From: an uncultured Eubacteriales bacterium
GTDB lineage: Bacteria > Bacillota > Clostridia > Oscillospirales > CAG-272
NCBI GenBank assembly: GCA_900552255.1
Contig: URZF01000009.1
Coordinates: forward strand, 1-20,411
Direction of reading: 5' to 3'
DNA: 20,411 nucleotides
Below the pieces are notes generated by a model, which saw only the letters and a program-made list of their open reading frames with translations, did no database searches and was not told the origin of the DNA. The stretch's first letter is position 1; the number at the start of each line of letters is the position of its first letter. Positions 1 to 8,200 of this stretch are shown here, piece by piece. Both the position numbers and the translations under genes were made by a program.

Positions 1-86
1 ATCGACGCATGTCGTAATAAAGTCAACACCTTGAGTCGGGAGCACTTTCCTCCCGCTCTGGCTTTATTTGAAACGATGAGACTTAT
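1..86 (+). promoter_or_regulatory. 3' part of a yybP-ykoY-like (Mn2+) riboswitch aptamer
   Basis: The 5' leader of the ATPase gene folds into nested helices. AATAAAG (16-22) pairs with CTTTATT (62-68); CC 29-30 pairs with GG 60-61; an inner hairpin CGGGAG/CTCCCG sits inside. The single-stranded side of this helix is TCAACA (23-28), and the block ends with GAAACGATGAGAC (70-82). TCAACA beside a helix and a closing GAGAC are, as I remember them, conserved in yybP-ykoY aptamers, which sense Mn2+ and often precede P-type ATPases. The 5' GGGGAGUA half would lie left of the window, so the call cannot be completed here. The GAGAC strand runs into the terminator stem, as expected for a switch in which ligand-stabilised P1 prevents termination. 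Confidence 0.62.
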
Positions 87-113
87 CTGTGACCGGCAGA
101 TAAGTCCTTTTTG
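80..113 (+). terminator. Intrinsic terminator in the ATPase leader (riboswitch expression platform)
   Basis: GACTTATCTG (80-89) pairs perfectly with CAGATAAGTC (97-106) over a 7-nt loop and is followed by CTTTTTG. It lies 66 nt before the ATPase start codon, so it would stop transcription ahead of the gene. Its 5' arm contains the GAGAC end of the putative aptamer P1 helix, which makes the two structures mutually exclusive and suggests ligand-dependent read-through. Confidence 0.8.
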
Positions 114-178
114 ATTATTAGGGATAGAATCAGGAAGGATCTGCCGTCAAAAATCAATCTCAAAGGAGTAGTTTTCAA

Positions 179-2866
179 ATGAAAGAGTATCTGAAAAGCT
201 CGGCCGACGTGATGGCTGGGCTCTCCACCTCCCCCGACGGACTGACGGAAGCCGATGCGCAAGCAAGACTTGCGCAAAACGGTAAGAACAAGCTTGTCGA
301 GGGCAAGAAGGAATCTCTTCTGCATCGGTTTTTCAAGCAGCTTGCGGAGCCCATGACGATCATTCTGATCGTCGCCGCCGTGATCTCTGGCATTATGGCG
401 GTCATGGAAAATGAGTTCCCTGCGGATGTCATCATCATCATGGCAGTCGTCGTCATCAACGCGGTGCTCGGTGTGGTCCAGGAAAGCAAAGCGGAAAAGG
501 CGATCGAAGCCCTCCAAGAAATCGCCGCCGCGACCTCCAAGGTCATCCGCGGCGGACATCAGATGACCGTGAAAAGCGAGGAGCTCGTCACGGGGGATAT
601 CATCGTTCTCGAAGCGGGAGACGCGGTCCCTGCGGATGCGCGCATCATCGAATGTGCAAGCATGAAAATCGAGGAAGCGGCGCTGACGGGCGAATCCGTG
701 CCGGTCACCAAAACCGATAAGGCGCTTGCCGCCGGACAAAACGGCGACGTCGCGCTCGGCGATCGGAAAAATATGGTGTTCATGGGTAGTACCGTCGTTT
801 ACGGCCGCGGAAAAGCGGTCGTGACGGCAACCGGCATGGATACCGAAATGGGCAAAATCGCCGATGCGCTCGCAAAGGCGGAGGAAGGCAAGACGCCGCT
901 CCAACAGAAGCTCGGACAGCTCAGTAAAATCCTCACGTATCTCGTTGTCGGCATCTGCGTCGTCATCTTCGCTATCAATCTCATCCGTTCTCTCGCCGTC
1001 GGCGACGGACTTTCCGTCGATATCGTTTTGGATACGTTTATGGTCGCCGTCTCCCTCGCAGTCGCCGCCATACCGGAGGGACTTGCGACGGTCGTCACGA
1101 TCGTGCTCTCCATCGGCGTCACCAACATGTCGAAGCGCAACGCGATCATCCGCAAGCTGACCGCGGTCGAAACGCTCGGATGTACGCAGATCATCTGCTC
1201 CGACAAGACCGGCACGCTGACGCAAAATAAAATGACGGTCGTCGATCATTTCGGCGACAACGAAAATCTGCTTGCCACCGCGATGTCGCTCTGCTCCGAC
1301 GCAGAGCTTGATACGGAAGCGGGCGAAGCGGTCGGAGAGCCGACCGAATGTGCGCTTGTCAATTACGCAGCAAAGCTCGGACTTGACAAAAATACGCAAA
1401 AGACGGAATTTGCGAGAATCGGAGAGGTGCCCTTCGATTCCATGCGGAAAATGATGTCCACCGTTCATAAAACGGGAAATGGCGGCATCATACAGTTCAC
1501 CAAAGGAGCGCCGGATGAAATTCTGAAGCGCTGCACCAAGGTGCTTGTGAACGGCGCGGCCGTCCCGCTGACACCGGAGCTTCGCGCCGAGATTCTCGCC
1601 TCCAACAAGGCGATGGCGGATAAGGCGCTGCGCGTACTCGCCGCCGCGATGAAAAAGCTGACGGATGCCCCTTCCGTCTATGAATCGGAAGCGATCGAAA
1701 ACGATCTTTGCTTCATCGGACTCTGCGGTATGATCGATCCCGTCCGTCCTGAGGTAAAGCCCGCCATCGACGAATGTCGCTCGGCCGGCATCCGCCCCAT
1801 CATGATCACCGGAGACCACAAGGACACCGCCGTCGCAATCGCCATGCAGCTCGGCATCATCCAAAACGCGGAGGAAGCGATTACCGGTGCGGAGCTTGAT
1901 AAAATCTCTGATGAGGATTTCGAATCCGCCGTCGAAAAATATTCCGTTTACGCGCGCGTTCAGCCGGAGCATAAGACCCGCATCGTCAATGCATGGCGTA
2001 AAAAAGGCAAGGTCACTGCGATGACGGGCGACGGCGTCAACGACGCGCCTTCCATCAAAAATGCCGATATCGGCGTCGGCATGGGTATCACAGGAACCGA
2101 TGTCACCAAGAATGTCGCCGATATGATTCTGACGGACGACAACTTTGCCACCATCGTTTCGGCTGTCGGCGAAGGTAGACGGATTTATGACAACATCCGC
2201 AAGGCGATCCAGTTCCTGCTCGCCTCCAATCTGTCGGAGGTTCTCTCGATTTTTCTCGCGACGCTGTTCGGCTTCTCCATCTTCCAGCCGGTGCATCTGC
2301 TGTGGATCAACCTGATCACCGACTGCTTCCCCGCTTTGGCGCTTGGCATGGAAAAGCCGGAAGCGGACATCATGCAGCGTTCTCCGCGAGATTCAAAAGA
2401 GGGCGTTTTTGCGGGCGGTATGGGCTTTGCCATCGCCTATCAGGGACTTCTTGTGACGCTTATCACGCTCGCCTCCTATTTCATCGGCAAATATGTGCTG
2501 TTTGAACAGCATGCGGCGGCAGGCGTTGCGCTGGACTATGACGCCGCGGGACTCGGCACCTCCATGGCGTTCCTCACGCTCTCGATGGCGGAGATCTGTC
2601 ATTCGTTCAATATGCGCTCGCTCCACGGCTCCATTTTCAAAATGAAAAAGCAAAACCTGTGGCTTTGGGGAGCCGCCGCGCTCTCTCTTATCCTGACGAC
2701 CGTCGTCATCGAGGTTCCGTTCCTCGCGAATGCGTTCGACCTTGCAAGACTTGACCTTGTGGAATATGCCGTCGCGCTCGGACTTGCGATCTCGATCATT
2801 CCGATCGTGGAAATCATCAAGATTTTCACCCGCATGAACGACAAAAAACGCGCGCAGAAAAAATAA
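179..2866 (+). CDS. P2-type cation-transporting ATPase, Ca2+/Mn2+ exporter type
   Basis: An 895-residue P-type ATPase that couples ATP hydrolysis to cation export across the cytoplasmic membrane. Visible landmarks are the actuator TGES (170-173), PEGL in M4 (299-302), the phosphorylation site DKTGT (D342), KGAPDE in the nucleotide domain and the hinge TGDGVND (616-622). Ligand residues typical of P2A Ca2+ pumps are present: E300 in M4, N684 and E687 in M5, and N711, T714 and D715 in M6. About ten membrane segments are expected, and the length fits the family. The start is set by AAAGGAG at 162-168. If the leader is a Mn2+ riboswitch, the physiological substrate may be Mn2+, as for yybP-ykoY-controlled ATPases of lactic acid bacteria; sequence alone cannot separate Mn2+ from Ca2+. 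The gene is monocistronic, with a terminator right behind it. Confidence 0.93.
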   Translation: MKEYLKSSADVMAGLSTSPDGLTEADAQARLAQNGKNKLVEGKKESLLHRFFKQLAEPMTIILIVAAVISGIMAVMENEFPADVIIIMAVVVINAVLGVVQESKAEKAIEALQEIAAATSKVIRGGHQMTVKSEELVTGDIIVLEAGDAVPADARIIECASMKIEEAALTGESVPVTKTDKALAAGQNGDVALGDRKNMVFMGSTVVYGRGKAVVTATGMDTEMGKIADALAKAEEGKTPLQQKLGQLSKILTYLVVGICVVIFAINLIRSLAVGDGLSVDIVLDTFMVAVSLAVAAIPEGLATVVTIVLSIGVTNMSKRNAIIRKLTAVETLGCTQIICSDKTGTLTQNKMTVVDHFGDNENLLATAMSLCSDAELDTEAGEAVGEPTECALVNYAAKLGLDKNTQKTEFARIGEVPFDSMRKMMSTVHKTGNGGIIQFTKGAPDEILKRCTKVLVNGAAVPLTPELRAEILASNKAMADKALRVLAAAMKKLTDAPSVYESEAIENDLCFIGLCGMIDPVRPEVKPAIDECRSAGIRPIMITGDHKDTAVAIAMQLGIIQNAEEAITGAELDKISDEDFESAVEKYSVYARVQPEHKTRIVNAWRKKGKVTAMTGDGVNDAPSIKNADIGVGMGITGTDVTKNVADMILTDDNFATIVSAVGEGRRIYDNIRKAIQFLLASNLSEVLSIFLATLFGFSIFQPVHLLWINLITDCFPALALGMEKPEADIMQRSPRDSKEGVFAGGMGFAIAYQGLLVTLITLASYFIGKYVLFEQHAAAGVALDYDAAGLGTSMAFLTLSMAEICHSFNMRSLHGSIFKMKKQNLWLWGAAALSLILTTVVIEVPFLANAFDLARLDLVEYAVALGLAISIIPIVEIIKIFTRMNDKKRAQKK

Positions 2867-2877
2867 AATCCAAAAAG

Positions 2878-2904
2878 AAAAAGAGCGTCCTCGGACGCTC
2901 TTTT
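2878..2904 (+). terminator. Intrinsic terminator of the ATPase gene
   Basis: GAGCGTCC (2883-2890) and GGACGCTC (2893-2900) form a perfect inverted repeat flanked by AAAAA and TTTT. It starts 12 nt after the ATPase stop codon. The flanking A and T runs mean it could work in both directions, but no gene converges on it. Confidence 0.9.
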
Positions 2905-2987
2905 GCCATTTATACGCCATCATGAACGGTATCCGCCCTGCGATAAACGTAAATCTTCCTATTTTTCTGCATTTTTACCGTATTTAT

Positions 2988-3016
2988 TTGCTTTTTCGAA
3001 GATTTCGTGCTATAAT
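2988..3016 (+). promoter_or_regulatory. Sigma-A-type promoter of the methyltransferase-galT-methyltransferase unit
   Basis: TTGCTT (2988-2993), a 17-nt spacer and a perfect TATAAT (3011-3016) lie in an AT-rich stretch between the ATPase terminator and the next gene. Transcription would start about 3023, giving a 5' UTR of roughly 25 nt before the ATG at 3048. The 140-nt gap holds nothing else that I can recognise. Confidence 0.8.
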
Positions 3017-3047
3017 ATAATAATTCATATGAGAAAAAGAGGTGCCT

Positions 3048-4223
3048 ATGACCTTACAGCTTGTCGCCACCTGTCTCTTCGGACTGGAACACCTGCTAGG
3101 CGAAGAAATCGACGCGCTCGGCTACAAACGGCTTTCCACCATTGACGGCAGAGTCGTTTTTGAGGGAGATGAAGCCGCCGTCGCGCGCGCGAATCTGTGG
3201 CTTCGCACGGCGGAGCGTGTTTATATCCTCGTCGGCAGCTTCCACGCCGCCTCGTTCACCGAGCTTTTCGACGGTACGGCATCGCTCCCATGGGAGGCTT
3301 TCATTCCGAAAAACGGCGCGTTTCCCGTCAAGGGACATTCCGTCAAAAGCGCGCTTTTCAGCATCCCGGACTGTCAAAAAATCGTCAAAAAAGCCGCAGC
3401 GACAAGGCTTTCCGGCGCTTATCACACCGCTTGGCTCCCCGAGACCGCGGAAAAATATCAGATCGAGTTTTTTATTCTGAAAGATGAAGCGAGCCTCATG
3501 ATCGACACCTCCGGCACGGCGCTCCACAAGCGCGGATACCGCCCGCAAAGCGTTCCGGCACCGCTGCGCGAGACGCTCGCCGCCGCGATGGTGAAGCTCT
3601 CGCGTCCCCGCGAGGGAGTGCTGCTTCACGATCCATTCTGCGGCTCCGCCACCATTCCGATCGAGGCGGCGATGCTGATGACCAATACCGCGCCGGGACT
3701 TTCACGCCGCTTTGCCGCGGAGGCCTTCGCGTTCCTGCCGGAATCCGTTTGGATGGCAGCGCGCGAAGAGGCAAACATTCTTCGGAGAAGCGACACAAGT
3801 TTCGAGGCTTACGCCTCCGATATCGATCCCGACGCTGTCAAAAATGCAAAGCTGTGCGCAAAAAATGCCGGCATGGCAAATCACATTCGGGTATATGAAG
3901 CCGACGCGCTTTCCATCACGACGGGCGGCAGGCGCGGGACAGTCGTCTGCAATCCGCCTTACGGCGAGCGGCTCGGCACGATTAAAGAAGCGGAAGCGCT
4001 GTACCGGCAAATGGGACGGCATTTCGCTTCGCTCGACGCATGGCAGATTTACGTGCTGACCTCACACGAGGGCTTCGAGAGACTCTACGGCAGAAAAGCG
4101 GACAAAGTGCGCAAGCTTTACAACGGCATGCTTCCCTGCTATTTCTATCAGTTTTTCAAAAAACAGAATCCCAATCCACCGACACAAGGCGCGGAATCCA
4201 TAAAACGCGGAGGCACCAAATGA
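3048..4223 (+). CDS. THUMP-domain class I SAM-dependent 23S rRNA (guanine-N2) methyltransferase, YpsC/RlmL family
   Basis: A 391-residue RNA methyltransferase. The N-terminal third matches the ferredoxin-like plus THUMP RNA-binding region of YpsC/RlmL proteins. The C-terminal Rossmann-fold domain has DPFCGSAT (195-202) and the catalytic NPPYGERLG (from N302), a motif of enzymes that methylate an exocyclic amine of guanine. By family, the substrate is a guanine in the large-subunit rRNA; the exact position is not visible here. I chose the ATG at 3048, with AGAGG just upstream; a GTG two codons earlier overlaps that SD. It is the first gene of a three-gene unit, and its stop overlaps the start of galT as ATGA, so the two are probably translationally coupled. 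Confidence 0.9.
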   Translation: MTLQLVATCLFGLEHLLGEEIDALGYKRLSTIDGRVVFEGDEAAVARANLWLRTAERVYILVGSFHAASFTELFDGTASLPWEAFIPKNGAFPVKGHSVKSALFSIPDCQKIVKKAAATRLSGAYHTAWLPETAEKYQIEFFILKDEASLMIDTSGTALHKRGYRPQSVPAPLRETLAAAMVKLSRPREGVLLHDPFCGSATIPIEAAMLMTNTAPGLSRRFAAEAFAFLPESVWMAAREEANILRRSDTSFEAYASDIDPDAVKNAKLCAKNAGMANHIRVYEADALSITTGGRRGTVVCNPPYGERLGTIKEAEALYRQMGRHFASLDAWQIYVLTSHEGFERLYGRKADKVRKLYNGMLPCYFYQFFKKQNPNPPTQGAESIKRGGTK

Positions 4224-5719
4224 ATATAAATACCAGAATCGCCCAGCTGACGGAATATGCTGTCAAGAACGGTCTCATCGGAGAAGAAGACCGTATTTTT
4301 GCGCACAACCGCCTCATCGAAGCGCTCGGACTTTCCGCATATGAGGAGGCCAAGACGGCGCAGGACGCCCCGCTCGAAGAAATCCTCGCGGATATCCTCG
4401 ATTTTGCCTATGGAAGCGGCCTGCTCTCCGACAACAGCGTCACAGTCCGCGATCTTTTCGACACCAAAATCATGGGACTGCTCACCCCGTTTCCCTCCGA
4501 GGTGATCCGGCGCTTCCGGGAAGCCTACCGGATTTCGCCGGAAACGGCCACCGACTGGTACTATGCGTTTTCCCGCGCCACCGACTATATCCGCACCTAT
4601 CGGATTAAGAAGGATCTGAAATGGACGACACCCTCCGTTTACGGCGACATCGACATTACCGTCAATCTTTCCAAGCCTGAAAAGGATCCAAAGGCGATCG
4701 CCGCGGCAAAATCCGTCCCGCAGAGCGGCTATCCGAAGTGCGCGCTGTGCGCCGAAACCGAGGGCTACGCTGGAAATCTGCATGCCGCCGCCCGTCAGAA
4801 CCACCGCATCATTCCCTTGACGCTCGCAGGAGAAAAATGGTATTTCCAATACTCCCCGTACGTTTACTACAATGAACACTGCATCGTGCTTTCCTCCGAG
4901 CATTCTCCCATGAAAATCGACCGCGGCACCTTTGTAAGGCTGCTCGATTTCGTGGAACAGTTCCCGCATTATTTCATCGGCTCGAATGCCGATCTGCCGA
5001 TCGTCGGCGGCTCCATTCTCACGCACAATCATTTTCAGGGCGGACGCTACACATTCGCCATGGAAAAGGCGCCAGCGGAATTTGAGCTCACCTTTGCAGG
5101 CTTTGAGGATATCAGGGCATGCGTCGTCAAATGGCCGCTGTGCGTCATCCGGATAAACGGGAAAAACAAAGAGCGTCTCATCACGCTTGCGGACAAAATT
5201 CTCCGTGCATGGAGAATTTATACCGACGCCGACGCCTTCATTTTCGCGCAAACCGACGGAGAGCCGCACAATACCATAACCCCGATCGCCAGACGCAGAA
5301 ACGGAAATTATGAGCTCGATCTCGTCCTGCGCAACAACATCACGACGGCGGAGCATCCGCTCGGCGTTTTCCATCCGCACACGGAGCTGCACAACATCAA
5401 AAAGGAAAACATCGGCCTTATCGAGGTCATGGGACTCGCAGTGCTCCCCTCCCGCCTGAAAGCGGAAATGGCGGCGCTTGAAAAAGCGATTCTCACAGGC
5501 TCCGATATCACGGCGGACGAAGCCATCGCCAAGCATGCGGCATGGGTGGAAGCCTTCCGGGATCACTACAAATTCACACCGGAAAACACACAGGAAATCC
5601 TGCGCCGCGAAATCGGAAAGACCTTCGTGCGCGTGCTGGAGGACGCCGGCGTATATAAATGCACAAAGGAAGGCCGCGCCGCGCTCCGCCGTTTCCTCTC
5701 CTTTGTCGATCGACAATGA
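4220..5719 (+). CDS. galT: UDP-glucose--hexose-1-phosphate uridylyltransferase, class II (Firmicutes-type GalT)
   Basis: A 499-residue GalT of the longer Firmicutes class. It exchanges UMP between UDP-glucose and galactose-1-phosphate in the Leloir pathway, in the cytoplasm. The nucleophile motif is HNHFQGG (H269, H271, Q273), where H271 would carry the UMP. A C-x2-C pair (C174, C177) may bind metal. The start ATG at 4220 follows CGGAGG (4207-4212) by 7 nt and overlaps the stop of the preceding gene by 4 nt; the open frame extends further upstream, but only inside that gene. No galK, galE or galactosidase gene is nearby, so its placement between two rRNA methyltransferase genes is unusual. 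The protein looks intact from end to end. Confidence 0.95.
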   Translation: MNINTRIAQLTEYAVKNGLIGEEDRIFAHNRLIEALGLSAYEEAKTAQDAPLEEILADILDFAYGSGLLSDNSVTVRDLFDTKIMGLLTPFPSEVIRRFREAYRISPETATDWYYAFSRATDYIRTYRIKKDLKWTTPSVYGDIDITVNLSKPEKDPKAIAAAKSVPQSGYPKCALCAETEGYAGNLHAAARQNHRIIPLTLAGEKWYFQYSPYVYYNEHCIVLSSEHSPMKIDRGTFVRLLDFVEQFPHYFIGSNADLPIVGGSILTHNHFQGGRYTFAMEKAPAEFELTFAGFEDIRACVVKWPLCVIRINGKNKERLITLADKILRAWRIYTDADAFIFAQTDGEPHNTITPIARRRNGNYELDLVLRNNITTAEHPLGVFHPHTELHNIKKENIGLIEVMGLAVLPSRLKAEMAALEKAILTGSDITADEAIAKHAAWVEAFRDHYKFTPENTQEILRREIGKTFVRVLEDAGVYKCTKEGRAALRRFLSFVDRQ

Positions 5720-5737
5720 AGCCATGAGGATATAAAA

Positions 5738-6964
5738 ATGAAAACAGAACGAAAATTCCCGAGATTCACGGTATCAAAAAAGGCGGAAGCCTCCCTGCGC
5801 GCCGGTCATCCGTGGATTTACGATACCGAAATCACGGACATATCCGGAGATACGCCGAACGGCTGCCTTGCGGACGCCGTATCTGCCAAAGGAACCTATC
5901 TCGGCACCGGCCTTTACAGCGAAAAAAGTAAAATCCGGCTTCGTATTCTCGCGGCTAACGCAAACGAAGCCTTTGGAGAAGCGTTCTTTGAACGCCGGCT
6001 GCGCTACGCCGTCGAATACCGGAAAACGGTTATGGGAGAAGATTTCTCCTGCTGCCGACTCATCTTCGGAGAAGCGGACGGCCTGCCCGGCCTCACAGTT
6101 GACCGTTTTTCTAATATTCTTGTCGCGCAGGTGCTCTCCTACGGAATCGATATTCGGAAAAATATGATTTTCTCCCTGCTATGGAAAATTATGCGAGAGC
6201 TTGGAGAAAAAATCGACGGTATTTATGAACGCAACGATGCGGCAATCCGTGCGCTCGAGGGGCTCCCGGAATACAAGGGCTGGACGGAGCTCTGCGGCGG
6301 CACGCATCCGCAGTCCACACAGACTGAGATCACGGAAAACGGCATCCGCTACGCCGTCGATTTTGAAAACGGACAAAAGACGGGATTTTTTCTCGATCAG
6401 AAATACAATCGCCGAGAAATCGCGCGGCTTTCCCGCGGCAAAACGTTTCTCGACTGCTTTACGCATACGGGTTCATTCGCGCTGAATGCCGCTATGGGCG
6501 GCGCCAAGGTCACCGCCGTCGATATTTCGGAAACCGCTCTCGACATGGCAAGGAACAATGCCGCGAAAAACGGACTTTCCGACAAAATCGAGTTTATCCG
6601 CGCGGATGTTTTCGATTATCTTCGCCTGCTCCATGAAAAACGGGAAAAACCGTATGATTTCATCCTTCTCGACCCGCCGGCCTTCACCAAAAGCCGCAAA
6701 ACCGTCGGCAATGCGGCAAACGGCTACCGTGAGATCAATTCGCTCGCCATGCGGATTCTGCCGCGCGGCGGTTATCTTGCGACATGCTCCTGCTCACATT
6801 TTATGCGCGACGATCTGTTCCGGAAAATGCTTGCCGAATGTGCCACAGAGGTTGGCGTAAAGCTGCGTCAGATCGAAGCAAGAACGCAGGCGCCGGATCA
6901 TCCTATCCTATGGGGCGTGCCGGAAACGGAATATCTGAAATTCTACATCTTCCAAATCGAATAA
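5738..6964 (+). CDS. PUA-domain class I SAM-dependent rRNA (cytosine-C5) methyltransferase, RlmI-like
   Basis: A 408-residue protein with the RlmI/YccW layout: an N-terminal PUA domain (about 5-78, including GHPWIYDTEI), a linking domain to about 190, and a C-terminal SAM methyltransferase domain. The latter has the SAM-site block DCFTHTGSFALNAA, the motif IV DPPAFTKSR (D312) and TCSCSHFM with candidate catalytic cysteines at 350 and 352. RlmI makes m5C in 23S rRNA; the target in this organism is inferred only from the family. GAGGA at 5726-5730 gives a 7-nt spacing to the ATG, and the gene starts 18 nt after galT. It is the last gene of the unit, ending directly before a strong terminator. 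No defect is visible. Confidence 0.9.
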   Translation: MKTERKFPRFTVSKKAEASLRAGHPWIYDTEITDISGDTPNGCLADAVSAKGTYLGTGLYSEKSKIRLRILAANANEAFGEAFFERRLRYAVEYRKTVMGEDFSCCRLIFGEADGLPGLTVDRFSNILVAQVLSYGIDIRKNMIFSLLWKIMRELGEKIDGIYERNDAAIRALEGLPEYKGWTELCGGTHPQSTQTEITENGIRYAVDFENGQKTGFFLDQKYNRREIARLSRGKTFLDCFTHTGSFALNAAMGGAKVTAVDISETALDMARNNAAKNGLSDKIEFIRADVFDYLRLLHEKREKPYDFILLDPPAFTKSRKTVGNAANGYREINSLAMRILPRGGYLATCSCSHFMRDDLFRKMLAECATEVGVKLRQIEARTQAPDHPILWGVPETEYLKFYIFQIE

Positions 6965-7005
6965 AAAATACTCCGGAAAAGGATTCCTTTTCCGGGGTAT
7001 TTTTC
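6965..7005. terminator. Bidirectional intrinsic terminator between convergent operons
   Basis: A long hairpin: CCGGAAAAGG (6973-6982) pairs with CCTTTTCCGG (6986-6995) over a 3-nt loop, extended outward to about 19 bp by AAAATAC and GTATTTT with one wobble. It directly follows the rlmI-like stop codon and lies 24 nt downstream of the stop of the minus-strand radical SAM gene. It has an A-run on one side and a T-run on the other, so it should terminate both operons. Confidence 0.9.
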
Positions 7006-7027
7006 TGTCTCAAAGCCATTTTTACGG

Positions 7028-8035
7028 TCAATTCCGGTTGAACCATGCGCACCGTCCGCATCGCTCGGACATCTCCTCCGGACGGTTCACAGCGCGGCGC
7101 AGCCGATGATACGCCTCGCTTTGCCACATATCCAAAAAGCTGCTCTCAGAAAGATTTCCGACACGCGCGCCGCCGTTGCAGCAAAGATAAACGTCGCCCG
7201 CGTAATCGATGGCGGCGCTCACAAGAGGCGCATGGCACACGGTATTCACAATATACTGTGAGGCGGGACGGTACTTGCCGTCGGCAAAGACATAATCGCC
7301 GACTTTCGTGGGATACACGTCGAGAAACATACAGTGCTCACAGGCAAACCGATAGGCCGTTTCCAATTCATGGCACAAGGCTCCGTTCTGCTCAGGGACA
7401 CAGAACGAAGGCGCGGTAACGATTCCACAGCCAACACGTCTTATGCCAAGCGAAAAAGCAAGACGGAAAATCTCCGCTATCTCACGTTCATTGTCCTTTT
7501 GCACGGAAATATAAAAGGAAGGCGAGCGGTGAGATGGAAAATCCCCATAGGCTTTTGCCGCCATCTCCGCGTTTTTCATGACGCGCTCAAAACCGGCTCC
7601 CCTGCGGATCGATTCAAACGCAGCTTTGTCCGCGCCATCCACGGAAATGATGAGCTCCACTTCCGCTTCCGCAAGAAATCCGATCAGATCCGGATCCAAA
7701 AGCATACCGTTCGTAGAAAGCTCCACATGGCAATCCTCTCTTTTTTTCCGGTTCACATAGCGCACTCTCTCACGCAGATCTCTTAGCAAAAGCGGCTCTC
7801 CTAAATTAAATAGAGAGTAGCTTCTGACATAAGGCGACGTCTCGTCGACGATTCTGCAAAACAGCTCCATCGGCATGATCCTGCCGCATATCGTTCTTTT
7901 GTCCCGACACATTTTGCACCATAGATTGCAGTCCTGCGTGACATCCAAATACAGCTTCTGCGGACAGATCATATTGTCGCTGCAATCCGACGCCATTTGA
8001 AGCAGCTCATAGCTGTTATCCGTAAAATATCTCAT
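7028..8035 (-). CDS. Radical SAM protein with a C-terminal SPASM-like domain, substrate unknown
   Basis: A 335-residue radical SAM enzyme. The [4Fe-4S] site is CNLWCKMC (C36, C40, C43), followed by a normal core (LFNLGEP, LSTNGMLL, ISVDGA). The C-terminal end has C267, C285-C286 and C326-x2-C329 and the block VGNLSESSFLDMW, typical of SPASM domains, but only about five cysteines, so probably one auxiliary cluster. The ATG at 8035 is chosen because CCTCT in plus coordinates (8043-8047) gives an AGAGG site at 7 nt spacing; an in-frame ATG at 8107 has no comparable site. No peptide, glycan or partner gene that would reveal a substrate is adjacent. It may be the last gene of the his operon, since I see no terminator between them. 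Base composition looks more AT-rich than the his genes. Confidence 0.87.
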   Translation of the reverse strand: MRYFTDNSYELLQMASDCSDNMICPQKLYLDVTQDCNLWCKMCRDKRTICGRIMPMELFCRIVDETSPYVRSYSLFNLGEPLLLRDLRERVRYVNRKKREDCHVELSTNGMLLDPDLIGFLAEAEVELIISVDGADKAAFESIRRGAGFERVMKNAEMAAKAYGDFPSHRSPSFYISVQKDNEREIAEIFRLAFSLGIRRVGCGIVTAPSFCVPEQNGALCHELETAYRFACEHCMFLDVYPTKVGDYVFADGKYRPASQYIVNTVCHAPLVSAAIDYAGDVYLCCNGGARVGNLSESSFLDMWQSEAYHRLRRAVNRPEEMSERCGRCAWFNRN

Positions 8036-8200
8036 AACTTTACCTCTGATATTTTCTATCAATTTATCAGCAAAGTCATGTCCGGATATATTTTTCGCTC
8101 CATACAAGGATCCGGATCAGACTTTGTATGAAGCTGTGACATTTACCGCCGGCAATACGACCAATTCCGATCACTCCTTACTCAAAATCATTTTCTTTCA
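8036..8200 (-). other. 165-nt leader before the radical SAM gene
   Basis: The gap holds no clear terminator. On the minus strand, TATAAT at 8205-8200 overlaps the stop codon of the upstream gene and could be a -10 box, but no good -35 lies 16-18 nt before it. AAGGAG at 8179-8174 stands 9 nt before a TTG that opens a 15-codon frame (8164-8117). A 10-bp palindrome GATCCGGATC lies at 8109-8118. The leader is either an untranslated region of the operon or a separate promoter region. Confidence 0.4.

Noticed and set aside
83..2296. A 737-codon open frame on the minus strand opposite the ATPase gene
   Set aside because: It is antisense to a perfectly conserved P-type ATPase, is rich in D, H and R as expected of a shadow frame in GC-rich codons, and has no recognisable domain.
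4148..5725. A 525-codon minus-strand open frame opposite galT
   Set aside because: It mirrors the galT coding sequence, which has all catalytic motifs; low-complexity composition and no domain mark it as a shadow.
8036..8200. Terminator separating the his operon from the radical SAM gene
   Set aside because: The only palindrome (8109-8118) is short and is not followed by a T-run on the minus strand.
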